From Azophilus sp964572185 (GTDB lineage: Bacteria > Pseudomonadota > Gammaproteobacteria > Pseudomonadales > Azotimanducaceae): a stretch of 48,349 nt of DNA. The notes beneath the pieces were generated by a model, which saw nothing but the letters and a program-made list of their open reading frames with translations, was not told where the DNA came from and did not search any database. Below are positions 24,005 through 33,014 of the stretch, piece by piece (the stretch's first letter is position 1; each line of letters starts with the position of its first letter). The stretch covers positions 1 to 48,349 of the forward strand of contig CAZNFI010000002.1 of assembly GCA_964572185.1 (NCBI GenBank), written 5' to 3'. Position numbers and translations under genes: made by a program.

Positions 24005-25936
24005 ATGGACGCAAGCGCCGCCACAGGGATGCAAACAGGAGCCCCCAACCCTGGCGCAACGAGCGCCGGCGCAAGCCTCGAACGGGCAACGTCCAGGCCG
24101 CGCGCCGGGCGTTGGACCGAACCCCTGCGCCTCAGCGGTACCGCCGGGCAGGCGGGCGGTGGGTCGACAAGCCCGACCACCAATCGGGCCGTACGCATCC
24201 GGCCCGATGCCGGGCAGGTTCCGCATCTGGACACCCAGCGCCGGCAGCGCCTGGAAGCGATATCGGCGCAGCGCCCGGAGATCCTGGTTACAGTGGACGA
24301 CCAACTGTCGAAAGCACGACTCCTGGTAAACGAGTTCGAACGCTGGCAGAGGGCAGTGCGATCGATACTGGTCCGTTCTCAACGGCAAGCGCTGGACGAC
24401 GAGGATCATCGTGCGCTGTACCGATCGCACCAGAATGTCCACGGCCAGTTCGAGAATTTTCAGTTCGAGTTGGCCTCTGCACTGGTCGAACTGGCGCAAA
24501 CCCGGGCCTTTGTTCCCACGGATGCGAACCGGGTTTTCGGATTGCAGCGTCGATTCGACGACGTTCGCGACTTTTCGCTCCGATTCGCCGCGCCCTGGAG
24601 GCGTGTGGCCAGGCAGGTGCATACGGTGCTTCCGGTCGGGTCAGGCCAGCAGGCTACCGTAGAACTCTTCGCCACCCCCGGGGAAGCGCTCAAGACACTC
24701 GTTCCGGGCATATACCCGGCTGATTCGCGCACGGCCGATTTTTCAGTAGCCCGCTATTACAGACCGCCCGCCTTCGAGCTGTCAGGTATCAGCAACGCCG
24801 GCGGCCAGGTGCTCTACGCTGCAGTGCGCCACGGTTTCTTCCTTGCCCACGAAATCACCGGTGACCTGCTGGCAAGCCAGGCCGACGATGATGCCTTGAA
24901 ATCGGTGCTGCATTTCCACCGGGTCCGGGAACTTCAGGCTTCGCTGCTAGTGCCGCAACGCAAGGACGCGCTGATCTCGCAAACCGCCAAGGCCGCCGAG
25001 GACGACTTCTTCACAGTGCGCACATCGCCTCGCGAAGCGTTGCAGGCTCTCGGGCTCTCGGTCAAATCCACGGCATTGAGGTCCGCATTCGCGGACACCC
25101 TCACGCTCGCTCTGATTTCCAATTCGCAAAAGCACCGTGCACTGTCCTTCGGAAACGACGTGCGGCTGGGCATCATGTCGATTGCATTGCTGGCACCGGA
25201 GGATGTGCCGGCGTGGCGTGCACAGTACGACCAATTTCGTCGCGAACACCCATTGTTTTGCCGCAAATCGCACGGAGACGCCGGCAGGACGAGTTCCGCC
25301 CACCTCGCATTCGACTTTCGGCACTTTGCCCTGATCGTGGCCGGAAAACAGACCGATCGTGACGAATGCGCCGCAGTGGTGCAACGTGAGGCGGAACGCC
25401 TGCTCGGGCCTTTTCGCTCCGGCCCTTTGGGCGGAGACATCGGCAAGCAAATCGATTCGATGAGCGAGGCTGCGCAAGGCGGGCGTAAGCAAATCGCGGA
25501 ACTGGACCGCTATGCCAACGAACCACAGTTCTATGTGCCCCACTGGCACCTGGTGCATGCGTCCAGGGTCGCGCGGGCCAAGGCGAGGCTGCTTTGCGCG
25601 ATCGAGCGCATCGAGAAAGACAGGCGGACGCTGGTTCAGGCTGGCGAACAATTGCGGGCCATGTGGCAACAGCACCGCGGTTGGCCCACCGGTCCGCAAG
25701 CGCTGCGGGAAGTCGCGCCACGGCTTGCGCTGGTCGGCTTCCACATGGGCGACCCCCCCCTGTTGAGCTGCGCCGACGGCCGCGACTACACCCGGCAACT
25801 GGATACGGAAGCCAAGCTGCTCGCCACCTTTGCCGACAACAGCGGCGGCGGTCTCCCGTCGACGCCCCTGAACACGCCGGAGTGGAACGGCGTTCGCGAC
25901 CGCTTCAATCCCCCCTCGAACAGCAGCGCGGTCTGA
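24005..25936 (+). CDS. Large protein of unknown function with disordered N-terminus
   Basis: I do not recognise this 643-residue protein. The first 90 or so residues are rich in Ala, Gly, Ser, Thr and Pro (MDASAATGMQTGAPNPGATS), then come long charged helices (QRRQRLEAISAQRPEILVTV; DDQLSKARLLVNEFERWQRA) and a mixed domain containing GFFLAHEITGDLLASQADDD, LGIMSIALLAPEDVPAW and HWHLVHASRVARAKARLLCA. There is no signal peptide or membrane segment. A low-complexity N-terminus before a helical body is seen in some secreted effectors, but no secretion genes are nearby. GGAGG precedes ATG 24005 with short spacing; the frame is also open back to GTG 23882. It is flanked by an upstream terminator and a convergent crotonase, so it is its own transcription unit. 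Confidence 0.75.
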   Translation: MDASAATGMQTGAPNPGATSAGASLERATSRPRAGRWTEPLRLSGTAGQAGGGSTSPTTNRAVRIRPDAGQVPHLDTQRRQRLEAISAQRPEILVTVDDQLSKARLLVNEFERWQRAVRSILVRSQRQALDDEDHRALYRSHQNVHGQFENFQFELASALVELAQTRAFVPTDANRVFGLQRRFDDVRDFSLRFAAPWRRVARQVHTVLPVGSGQQATVELFATPGEALKTLVPGIYPADSRTADFSVARYYRPPAFELSGISNAGGQVLYAAVRHGFFLAHEITGDLLASQADDDALKSVLHFHRVRELQASLLVPQRKDALISQTAKAAEDDFFTVRTSPREALQALGLSVKSTALRSAFADTLTLALISNSQKHRALSFGNDVRLGIMSIALLAPEDVPAWRAQYDQFRREHPLFCRKSHGDAGRTSSAHLAFDFRHFALIVAGKQTDRDECAAVVQREAERLLGPFRSGPLGGDIGKQIDSMSEAAQGGRKQIAELDRYANEPQFYVPHWHLVHASRVARAKARLLCAIERIEKDRRTLVQAGEQLRAMWQQHRGWPTGPQALREVAPRLALVGFHMGDPPLLSCADGRDYTRQLDTEAKLLATFADNSGGGLPSTPLNTPEWNGVRDRFNPPSNSSAV

Positions 25937-25947
25937 CAGGGCAGCGG

Positions 25948-26787
25948 TCAGCGATCATGGGCACCGGTCTCCGCGTTCAGTTCGCCGACCCGCAATTCGC
26001 CCTGCCTGGTTTGCCCTCCAAGCTCCAGAAAGCGCCGCATGGCCGTTTGCGCGGAATCGTTGCGCAGCAGGCGCTGAAACAGGTACGCCTCCTCGCGCAG
26101 TCCCTCGGGCAGGGGCAGCTCCGAGGCATTGACCGCCTCCTTTGCCAGCCGTACCGCTTCGATCGGGTAGGAGGCGATGCGCCGCGTCAGGTTGTCGATG
26201 AACGGCTCGATCTCATCCGCTTCGAAAACCCGGTTGAGATAACCCCAGCGCTCCGCCGTTACCGCATCGAGGTCATCGCCGCCGACGATGATCTCCATGG
26301 CGCGGCCGCGCCCCACCAGCCTGGGTAGCCGCTGGGTGCCGGTGCCGCCCGGCAGAATGCCGATCGGAACCTCCATCTGGTTTACGACGGTCCTGCCGCG
26401 CACCCCGTAGCGCATGTCGAAACTGGCGGCCAGTTCGCTGCCGCCGCCGCCGACGCGACCGCCGATCTGCGCGATGGTCACCTTGTCCATGGTGCGGAAC
26501 CGTTCGCACATGACGTGAAACGGGTTGAGTTGCTCTTCCCGCCTGGGTTCTTCGTCGGTGGGAAACGCCAGGATGAGTTCCACATCGAAGTGGGCGATGA
26601 AGAACTCGCGGTTCGCGCTTTTCAGCACGACCACCGCGAGGTCGGCATCAGCCTCGAGCTGGCCGGACAGTTTCAACAGCTCGACATACAGGTCCCGGGT
26701 CATGATGTTGATCGGCGGGTTGTCGATCGTCACCCGGGCCACGCGCCCGTCGACCTCGACATTCAGCAACTCGTATTCGTAAGCCAT
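25948..26787 (-). CDS. Enoyl-CoA hydratase/isomerase family protein
   Basis: The 279-residue crotonase-fold protein has VARVTIDNPPINIMTRDLYV at the N-terminus, the oxyanion-hole region KSANREFFIAHFDVELIL, and QIGGRVGGGGSELAASFDMR and MEVPIGILPGGTGTQRLPRL bearing the two acidic positions of enoyl-CoA hydratases. It would hydrate or isomerise an acyl-CoA double bond. GAGGAGG before ATG 26787 is a strong ribosome site. It lies 114 bases downstream of the TonB-receptor gene on the same strand; that gap contains an 8-bp hairpin GCCTGCCG/CGGCAGGC near 26817 but no T-run. Substrate unknown. Confidence 0.87.
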   Translation of the reverse strand: MAYEYELLNVEVDGRVARVTIDNPPINIMTRDLYVELLKLSGQLEADADLAVVVLKSANREFFIAHFDVELILAFPTDEEPRREEQLNPFHVMCERFRTMDKVTIAQIGGRVGGGGSELAASFDMRYGVRGRTVVNQMEVPIGILPGGTGTQRLPRLVGRGRAMEIIVGGDDLDAVTAERWGYLNRVFEADEIEPFIDNLTRRIASYPIEAVRLAKEAVNASELPLPEGLREEAYLFQRLLRNDSAQTAMRRFLELGGQTRQGELRVGELNAETGAHDR

Positions 26788-26901
26788 GGTGCCTCCTCGT
26801 GATTGACTGCCCGCGCCTGCCGGCCGGCATGCGGCAGGCGACGCGGCAAAAGCGGCATGGTAAGCCGGTCGCGGGGGCGAATGACAGCGGCGGCGGCCGC
26901 C

Positions 26902-29619
26902 TCAGAAAAACGTCACGCCAAGCTGGGCGTAATACAGCGTTCCCTGCCAGGGAACGATCGAGTCGCTGCGGTAAATGCGGCCGCAGCAGACTTCAAACTC
27001 GCCCGGGTCGGGGTAGTTGTCGAAGACGTTCTCGATTCCGACCTTGAGCGCATAGCGGTCGCGCAGGGTGACGGTCGCCTCCAGGTCGACCAGCACCTCT
27101 GTGCCGAACTTCTGGATGACATCGAGCTGCGCGTTGCTGGCGTTGTGGTATTCGCCGAAGTAGCGGGCGCGCAACAGCACGTCCAGCCAGTTCCAGCCGT
27201 GCCCGACCGAGACCACGCCGCGCGTGGAGGGGCTGCCTTTCTCGATGTCGTGGCGTGCTTCCGCGTCCACGAATCGTCCCAGGTCGACGATGTCGGTCTC
27301 GTTGAAGTTGAATGCCGCCTGCACCGAGGTAGTGCCCAGGGTCCAGTCGAACATGCCGGTGGCCACCAGGTCGATGCCGCTGGTCTCGGTGACCACATCG
27401 TTGGTGAAAAACCGCACCAGCGCGATGTCGTTGGCGCCTGGTACGCCCAGGGCAATCAGACGGGCGGCGGCGGCCGCGTCCACCAGGAACTGGGAGGACA
27501 TCACGATGCGATCGTCCAGCCGCACCCGGTAATAGTCGAGGGTTACCGAAATGCCGGCAACCGGCTGGGCGGCCAGGCCCAGCGTAACTGACTCGGAACG
27601 CTCCGGATCCAACGGCCCGGCGCCAAACAGGCCGGCCGCCGCATGACTGGGTGGAAAGACGCCCTCCGCCTTGGGAATGCCATTCGCATCGATGCGCGTG
27701 GAAACCACCGTCGTCGATATCTGCCCCGGAGTCGGCGCCCGAAAACCGGTCCCCACGGATCCCCGCAGGTTGAACCCGTCGGCAAGCCGGTAGCGGGTGG
27801 CGATCTTCCAGATGGCAACGCTGCCGAAGTCATTGAAGTCTTCGTAGCGCGCCGCCGCGCCCGCCATCCAGCGACCGGTCAGATCCGCCTCCAGGTCCAG
27901 GTAGCCCGCGTAACTCTGTCGGTTTCGCTTCGAGGCGAACGTGGGCGGGTAGCCGGGAAAACCGTTCGAGCCTATGGGCACCGCGTTGTTCACCGGGTCG
28001 CCGGGCGGACAGAGGGAGCCTGTCGCGTTGAAGCCAGGCACCCGGCATTCGATCTCCCGCAACCCGTCGTGCGGGTCGGCATCCACCTCGGCCTGGGTGA
28101 TTTCCAGATTGAACGGGTCCGCCACTCCGAACGGCCCCACCCGGTATGACAAGGGATCGCCCTCGCCGATCCGGTAGCCTTCATCCCGATACTCAACGCC
28201 GAAAGCGACATTCACCGGGCTGGCCAGGCCCAGTTCCCAGGGCCAGACAAAATCCGCGTTCAGTGCCAACTCGTCATTGACCAGGGTGCCGGGGCGGAAC
28301 CGCGTGGGGGTGTCGGGTCCGAGCGACGGATTGAGCGTATTCTCGATGCTGTAGCGGATCTCGTCGGAGCCATAACTTGCGGAGAAATCGTAAGCCAGGC
28401 CCCCGCGAAGGCTGCCGCGCAGACCTGCTGCAACGGCATGGTCGGTTACATCTCCAGAGAACTGCGGCGTGAATCCGGCCGGATAGAGACTGGCCCGCGG
28501 ATCGTAGATGGAGCCGTCTGCAAGGCGCAGCGGCAGCAGCTGGCTGACGCCCGGCCGGCGGTAGAAAAAGCCGCCGGTCTGGTCCTTGGCGGCATAGGAA
28601 CCGAAGCCGTAGAGTTCCACGCCACCCGACAACGGCAGCGCCGCATTCAGCATGGCAAGAATCTGCTCGCGGTCCGGTTGCCCCCAGATCTGTGCCGGGC
28701 TGGCGAACTCGCGATCACCGCCGACGCTTGGGAAACTGTCCGCGTAACGGGTATCGAGGTCATCCGGAATGCCGTCGCTGCCGAGCGCCGCCTGCAGCGC
28801 CTGTCCGGCGGGCGAGTATCGGTAAGTCAGGGCATCGGGGCCGTGGTAGGTGACCCCGTCGACGGTCATTCGACTGGCGGTGGCCTGCAGCGGCGTCAGG
28901 CCCGACTGCCCGATGGTCAGGTCATAGGGTCGAGACCGGCTGGTCGGCGCCGAGTCGGAATATTGGGCGCTGAGATTGACGAACCCACCATCGCCGAGCG
29001 GCAAGCCGGCATTGGCCTCCAGCGTTAGCTCTTCACCGTCTCCCGCATCGTAGCGTCCGCCGCGTACCCGCGCCTCCAGTCCGGAATCCGCCTGCCTGAG
29101 CCTGAAGTTGATCACGCCGGCAATGGCGTCCGAGCCGTACTGGGCGGCGGCGCCGTCGCGCAGCACTTCCATGGAAGCGATGGCGATGGACGGGATGCTG
29201 CCGATGTCCGGGCCGTGCGACCCGAAACCGCCGATCTGCATCAACGCCGAGCGATGCCGCCGCTTGCCGTTGACGAGCACCAGTGTGTGATGCGCGTCCA
29301 GGCCGCGCATATGCGTCGGGCGAATGAAGGACGCGCCGTCAGAGATCGGCTGCCGCCGCACGGCGAACGAAGGCACGATGGCGTTGACCACCTCGATCAG
29401 GTCCGAGGAGTTGACGCTGGCGATCTGCTCCGGGCCGAATACGTCCACCGGCACGGCGGTATCGATGGCGGCACGGGCACGCCGGCGGGTGCCGATGCTC
29501 ACCACCTCTTCGACGATCTGGTCCGCGACGGCGCTCTCGTCCAGCCGATCCACAGCAGCAGGCGCAGCCGCCGCCGCAACCGGAGTCAATGCAAGTGCCA
29601 ACCAGCGAATTGGAATCAT
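26902..29619 (-). CDS. TonB-dependent outer-membrane receptor
   Basis: The 905-residue protein begins with a signal peptide (MIPIRWLALALTPVAAAAAP), a TonB-box-like EEVVSIGTR, and a plug domain with PTHMRGLDAHHTLVLVNGKR and MEVLRDGAAAQYGSDAIAGV. The remainder is a 22-strand-type beta-barrel with aromatic-rich strands, ending in the terminal phenylalanine (GVTFF) needed for outer-membrane assembly. It would import a large or scarce nutrient driven by TonB-ExbBD. The ligand is unknown; location beside acyl-CoA genes hints at a hydrophobic or terpenoid substrate rather than iron. ATG 29619 opens the signal peptide; a longer frame back to 29748 is not supported. Confidence 0.92.
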   Translation of the reverse strand: MIPIRWLALALTPVAAAAAPAAVDRLDESAVADQIVEEVVSIGTRRRARAAIDTAVPVDVFGPEQIASVNSSDLIEVVNAIVPSFAVRRQPISDGASFIRPTHMRGLDAHHTLVLVNGKRRHRSALMQIGGFGSHGPDIGSIPSIAIASMEVLRDGAAAQYGSDAIAGVINFRLRQADSGLEARVRGGRYDAGDGEELTLEANAGLPLGDGGFVNLSAQYSDSAPTSRSRPYDLTIGQSGLTPLQATASRMTVDGVTYHGPDALTYRYSPAGQALQAALGSDGIPDDLDTRYADSFPSVGGDREFASPAQIWGQPDREQILAMLNAALPLSGGVELYGFGSYAAKDQTGGFFYRRPGVSQLLPLRLADGSIYDPRASLYPAGFTPQFSGDVTDHAVAAGLRGSLRGGLAYDFSASYGSDEIRYSIENTLNPSLGPDTPTRFRPGTLVNDELALNADFVWPWELGLASPVNVAFGVEYRDEGYRIGEGDPLSYRVGPFGVADPFNLEITQAEVDADPHDGLREIECRVPGFNATGSLCPPGDPVNNAVPIGSNGFPGYPPTFASKRNRQSYAGYLDLEADLTGRWMAGAAARYEDFNDFGSVAIWKIATRYRLADGFNLRGSVGTGFRAPTPGQISTTVVSTRIDANGIPKAEGVFPPSHAAAGLFGAGPLDPERSESVTLGLAAQPVAGISVTLDYYRVRLDDRIVMSSQFLVDAAAAARLIALGVPGANDIALVRFFTNDVVTETSGIDLVATGMFDWTLGTTSVQAAFNFNETDIVDLGRFVDAEARHDIEKGSPSTRGVVSVGHGWNWLDVLLRARYFGEYHNASNAQLDVIQKFGTEVLVDLEATVTLRDRYALKVGIENVFDNYPDPGEFEVCCGRIYRSDSIVPWQGTLYYAQLGVTFF

Positions 29620-29649
29620 GAAGCGGTCTGTGGGCGGCTGCGGCGCCAA

Positions 29650-29678
29650 TCTATACAGACATTTTGAAATATCAACAA
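29650..29678 (-). promoter_or_regulatory. Possible sigma70 promoter of the TonB receptor
   Basis: On the minus strand TTGTTG (29678-29673), 17 bases and TATAGA (29655-29650) lie about 30 bases before ATG 29619, in a locally AT-rich patch. The -35 match is poor, the -10 good. Confidence 0.35.
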
Positions 29679-29956
29679 GTGTCAGCACTGAGCCCGATGC
29701 CATGCGGAGCGCTTTCTGGCCCGCTGCGCGCCGTCGCCGGCAGCGCATTTGTGCATAATGGGCACGACACCCCGGGACACCTCCACGCCATGCATGCGCC
29801 GCGCAAAGCCCCGATCAGCCGCGCCGAATCACTCGCCTTCGCCCCGATCGAGAAACGCCAGGTCAATCGGACCCGTTGCGAGGCGGGCTACCGGCACCCG
29901 GGCTTCGCAGGTTCGCAATCGCCTGGCCTGGGCGGCGCAAGCAAGCGCCCTGCGGC
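29679..29956. other. Intergenic stretch with no gene recognised
   Basis: The rest of the 337-base divergent region between the TonB receptor and the acyl-CoA dehydrogenase. Short open frames here have unlikely composition and no ribosome site. I see no hairpin, repeat or RNA gene in it. Confidence 0.5.
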
Positions 29957-31156
29957 ATGAACATCGCATTCAGCGACGAACACGAGGCGTTCCGCGAGGA
30001 GGTACGGGCGTTCCTCGGCACGGCGCTGCCCGACGAGTTGCGCGATGCCGAGCGGCACCGCCCGGGCATTTTTCTGGACTACGAGTACAACAACCGCTGG
30101 CACCGCATTCTTTACGAGAAGGGCTGGATCGCACCGGCCTGGCCGAAACAGTACGGCGGCACCGGCTGGGACCTGGCGCGGCGCTACATCTGGTCGTTGG
30201 AGTCGCGCCTGGCGCACGCCCCGAGCCTGTTCCCGACCGGGCTGCAAATGTGCGGGCCGATGCTGATCGGCCACGGCAGCACCGAGCAAAAGGCCACCTA
30301 CCTGCCGCGCATCCTGTCCGGGGAAGACTACTGGTGCCAGGGCTATTCGGAACCCGGCTCCGGGTCCGACCTGGCATCGCTGAAGCTCAAGGCGGAAAGC
30401 GACGGCGACGACTACCTGCTGAACGGCACCAAGATCTGGACCTCCCACGCGCACCGCGCCAATCGCATGTTCTGCCTGGTGCGCACGCGCAATACGGGCA
30501 AGCCGCAGCAAGGCATTACTTTCGTGTTGCTGGACATGCATACGCCCGGCATCAGCGTGCAACCGATCCTGTTCGCCTCCGGTACCCACGAGGTGAACCA
30601 GGTTTTCTTCGACCAGGTGCGCGTTCCGAAAGCCAACATCGTCGGCCAGGAACACCAGGGCTGGACGGTCGCCAAATACCTGCTCGAGTTCGAACGGGGC
30701 GGTTCCGGCGCGGGCGGATTCCAGGCCGCCCTGCAGCGCGTTCGCCGTCTTGCCGCAAGCCAGGACAGCGGCGCCCGATCACTGCTCGAAGACGCATCGT
30801 TCAGGCGCAGGCTCGATGAGGCGGAAGTCAGGCTGCAGGCCATCCAGTTCACGGAACTGCGCATCATGGCGGCGCTATCCAAGGGAGAGCGTCCCGGGCC
30901 GGAGTCATCGATCCTGAAGAACAGCGGTGCGGAGATCGCTCAGCGACTCAGCGAACTGGCCGTGGAGGCGCTGGCCTATTTCATCGCTCCCGACCAGCAT
31001 GATGCGCTGGCGCCCGGGCACAACCGCAAACCGATCGGGCCCAAGGACGGGCGATCAGCCTTTCCCCGCTACTTCAACCACCGGGCCTCCTCCATTGCCG
31101 GCGGCAGCCACGAGGTACAGAAGAACATCGTCGCCAAGCTGGTGCTCGGGCTGTAG
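29957..31156 (+). CDS. Acyl-CoA dehydrogenase
   Basis: The 399-residue flavoenzyme has the N-terminal helix block MNIAFSDEHEAFREEVRAFL, the FAD/substrate motif CQGYSEPGSGSDLASLKLKA, the second block GTKIWTSHAHRANRMFCLVR, and the C-terminal IAGGSHEVQKNIVAKLVLGL. It follows the family of actinobacterial FadE-like dehydrogenases often used on branched or cyclic acyl-CoAs. The usual catalytic glutamate of short- and medium-chain enzymes is not obvious at its standard place, so the substrate class stays open. ATG 29957 gives the normal start. It stands alone on the plus strand between two minus-strand genes. Confidence 0.9.
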   Translation: MNIAFSDEHEAFREEVRAFLGTALPDELRDAERHRPGIFLDYEYNNRWHRILYEKGWIAPAWPKQYGGTGWDLARRYIWSLESRLAHAPSLFPTGLQMCGPMLIGHGSTEQKATYLPRILSGEDYWCQGYSEPGSGSDLASLKLKAESDGDDYLLNGTKIWTSHAHRANRMFCLVRTRNTGKPQQGITFVLLDMHTPGISVQPILFASGTHEVNQVFFDQVRVPKANIVGQEHQGWTVAKYLLEFERGGSGAGGFQAALQRVRRLAASQDSGARSLLEDASFRRRLDEAEVRLQAIQFTELRIMAALSKGERPGPESSILKNSGAEIAQRLSELAVEALAYFIAPDQHDALAPGHNRKPIGPKDGRSAFPRYFNHRASSIAGGSHEVQKNIVAKLVLGL

Positions 31157-31333
31157 CCGGGACCGGCACAGAAAACGGCTTCCGTCGCCAGGGATTGAAC
31201 AGCTCGACCGAGGCCTTGCCAGGTAGCGCATTTCGGGAGGCTCCGAGAGACGCCCGGCATTGCATTGTCCCCGGCAAGCCAGCGTCGGCCAACCTGCGTC
31301 CCTGCAGAGAGCGTGTGTCGCGTCAGCTCGAAG

Positions 31334-31924
31334 CTAATCGATCTCGGCGGCGCTGCTGATGATCTTTCCCACCAGACCGTATTCCAGGGACTCTTCGGCA
31401 CTCATCCAGTAGTCGCGGTCGGTGTCTTCGGCCACCTTTGCCAGCGGCTGGCCCGTGCGCTCGGCAATGATGCCGTTGATGCGCTCACGGGTCTTGACGA
31501 TTTCCCGGGCATGGATCTCGATGTCCGCCGCATCGCCGCCGAAACCGCCGGCAGGCTGGTGGATGAGAAAGCGCGTGTTCGGCAGGCAGAACCGGTGTTC
31601 CCGCTCCGGCGCCAGATAGATGTGCGTGGCGATGCTGCCGACCCAACCGGTGCCGACCACGCGCACCGTCGGCTTGACGAAGCCGATCATGTCGAAAATG
31701 GTGTCGCCCGACTCCACGTGGCCGCCCGGCGAGCCGATGTACATGGTGATGGGGTCGTCGGATTCGTAGGACAGGCTCAGCAGCTTTTCCGCCGTGCGCT
31801 GGGCAACGTCCTTGGTAATCTCTCCGAACAGGGTCATGGTCCGGTGCTTGAAAAGCGTGCTCTCAAGCATGTTGAACTGCTTGGCCGCCTCCATGACACC
31901 CTGCTCACCGTCGAGCCTGGTCAT
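31334..31924 (-). CDS. clpP: ATP-dependent Clp protease proteolytic subunit-like protein
   Basis: The 196-residue serine peptidase keeps the ClpP triad at canonical positions: Ser97 (GTGWVGSIATHIYLAPE), His122 (FLIHQPAGG) and Asp171 (EDTDRDYWMSAEE). The nucleophile elbow reads G-W-V-G-S-I-A rather than the usual G-Q-A-A-S-M-G, so this is probably a divergent ClpP paralogue rather than the housekeeping copy; no clpX or tig neighbour supports that. It would form a heptameric degradation chamber with a Clp ATPase. AGGAG five bases before ATG 31924 decides the start over GTG 31930. Confidence 0.85.
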   Translation of the reverse strand: MTRLDGEQGVMEAAKQFNMLESTLFKHRTMTLFGEITKDVAQRTAEKLLSLSYESDDPITMYIGSPGGHVESGDTIFDMIGFVKPTVRVVGTGWVGSIATHIYLAPEREHRFCLPNTRFLIHQPAGGFGGDAADIEIHAREIVKTRERINGIIAERTGQPLAKVAEDTDRDYWMSAEESLEYGLVGKIISSAAEID

Positions 31925-32018
31925 ACTCACTCCTGTGCTGCGGACGGGCGCGTGGTTGCACGTGGCCGGACGGCGCTGCCGCCCTTTGCAATCCGGCCGG
32001 CAACCTGCAGGCCCCTGC

Positions 32019-32045
32019 CTGACGCTCGCACCCGCGTTGTATAAA
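32019..32045 (+). promoter_or_regulatory. Possible promoter in the clpP/SDR divergent region
   Basis: TATAAA (32040-32045) is preceded by CTGACG (32019-32024) at a short 15-base spacing. The -10 is nearly symmetrical and could serve either direction; it lies about 170 bases before the SDR gene. Confidence 0.25.
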
Positions 32046-32213
32046 CTGGGCGCGTGATTCTACATGAGCGGAAGCGGCGCCGTCAGCGGCAGGTCGCGCA
32101 AAAAGCGCAACGCCTCGCCGTAGGCATGCCGGGCAGCCGCCACATGCCCACTCGCGGTCCGGAAAAACCACATCGCAAGACGTTTGATCCATGCAAGCAA
32201 TGGAGGAGCATCA

Positions 32214-32966
32214 ATGAATACCGCAATCGTCGTGGGTGTCGGGCCGGACAGAGGCCTCGGCGCGCAACTCTGCCGTCGCTTCGCCGGGATGGGGCTCAAG
32301 GTGCTGGTCGCCGGGCGCACCCGCGCGGCACTTGATGAGGTTGTTGCCAACATCGATGCCGATGGCGGCCGTGCCGAAGCCGTGGTGACCGATGCAACGG
32401 ACGAACGCCAGGTCACCGACCTGTTCGATGCAGCCGGCGATGACCTGCAACTGGCCATCTACAACGTCGGCAACAACACGCCCGGGCGCATCGCCGACAT
32501 GGATGCCGCTTACTTCGAGAACGCCTGGCGCGGCGGCTGTTTCGGCGGGTTCCTGGTAGGCCGTGAGGCGGTGCGCCGCTTTCTCGCCCGAGCGGGCGCG
32601 GCGGACGACGCGGGTTCCACACCCTTTACCCGGGGCACCCTGCTGTTTACCGGAGCCAGCGCCTCCCTGCGCGGCCGCGCCAACTACGGCGCTTTCAATG
32701 CATCGAAGGGCGCCTTGCGCAACCTGGCCCAGGCCATGGCCAAAGAATATGGGCCGGAGGGCATTCATGTCGGTCACGTGGTTATCGACGGCGGCATCGG
32801 CGGCGACAAGATCACCAGGCGATTTCCCGAATACGCCGAGCAACTGGGTGAACTCGGCCTGATCTCGCTGGAAGGCATCGTTGACGGCTACGTGTACCTC
32901 TACCAGCAGCCGCCCGCAGCCTGGACCTTCGAGATCGACGTGCGCACCGCCATCGAGAACTGGTAG
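32214..32966 (+). CDS. Short-chain dehydrogenase/reductase superfamily protein lacking the catalytic Tyr
   Basis: The 250-residue Rossmann protein starts MNTAIVVGVGPDRGLGAQLC with a GxxxGxG-like cofactor loop, YNVGNNTPG after strand 4, and TGASASLRGRANYGAFNASK. The standard YxxxK active site reads FNASK (Phe161, Lys165); a tyrosine lies three residues earlier. Relatives with phenylalanine here are known in the superfamily and have unclear activity. GGAGGAG before ATG 32214 is a strong ribosome site. It sits among acyl-CoA enzymes and might act on a hydroxyacyl or cyclic alcohol, or have a non-catalytic role. Confidence 0.85.
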   Translation: MNTAIVVGVGPDRGLGAQLCRRFAGMGLKVLVAGRTRAALDEVVANIDADGGRAEAVVTDATDERQVTDLFDAAGDDLQLAIYNVGNNTPGRIADMDAAYFENAWRGGCFGGFLVGREAVRRFLARAGAADDAGSTPFTRGTLLFTGASASLRGRANYGAFNASKGALRNLAQAMAKEYGPEGIHVGHVVIDGGIGGDKITRRFPEYAEQLGELGLISLEGIVDGYVYLYQQPPAAWTFEIDVRTAIENW

Positions 32967-33014
32967 GCGGCCGCCGGGAGCAAGGCCCCGGCTCGCCGTC
33001 ATCAGGTTCTCAGG

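Noticed and set aside
31215..31280. Possible third member of repeat family 2 (GGCCTTGCC/GGCAAGCC)
   Set aside because: Arms pair loosely but the inner conserved blocks of copies A and B are missing, so it was not listed as a copy.
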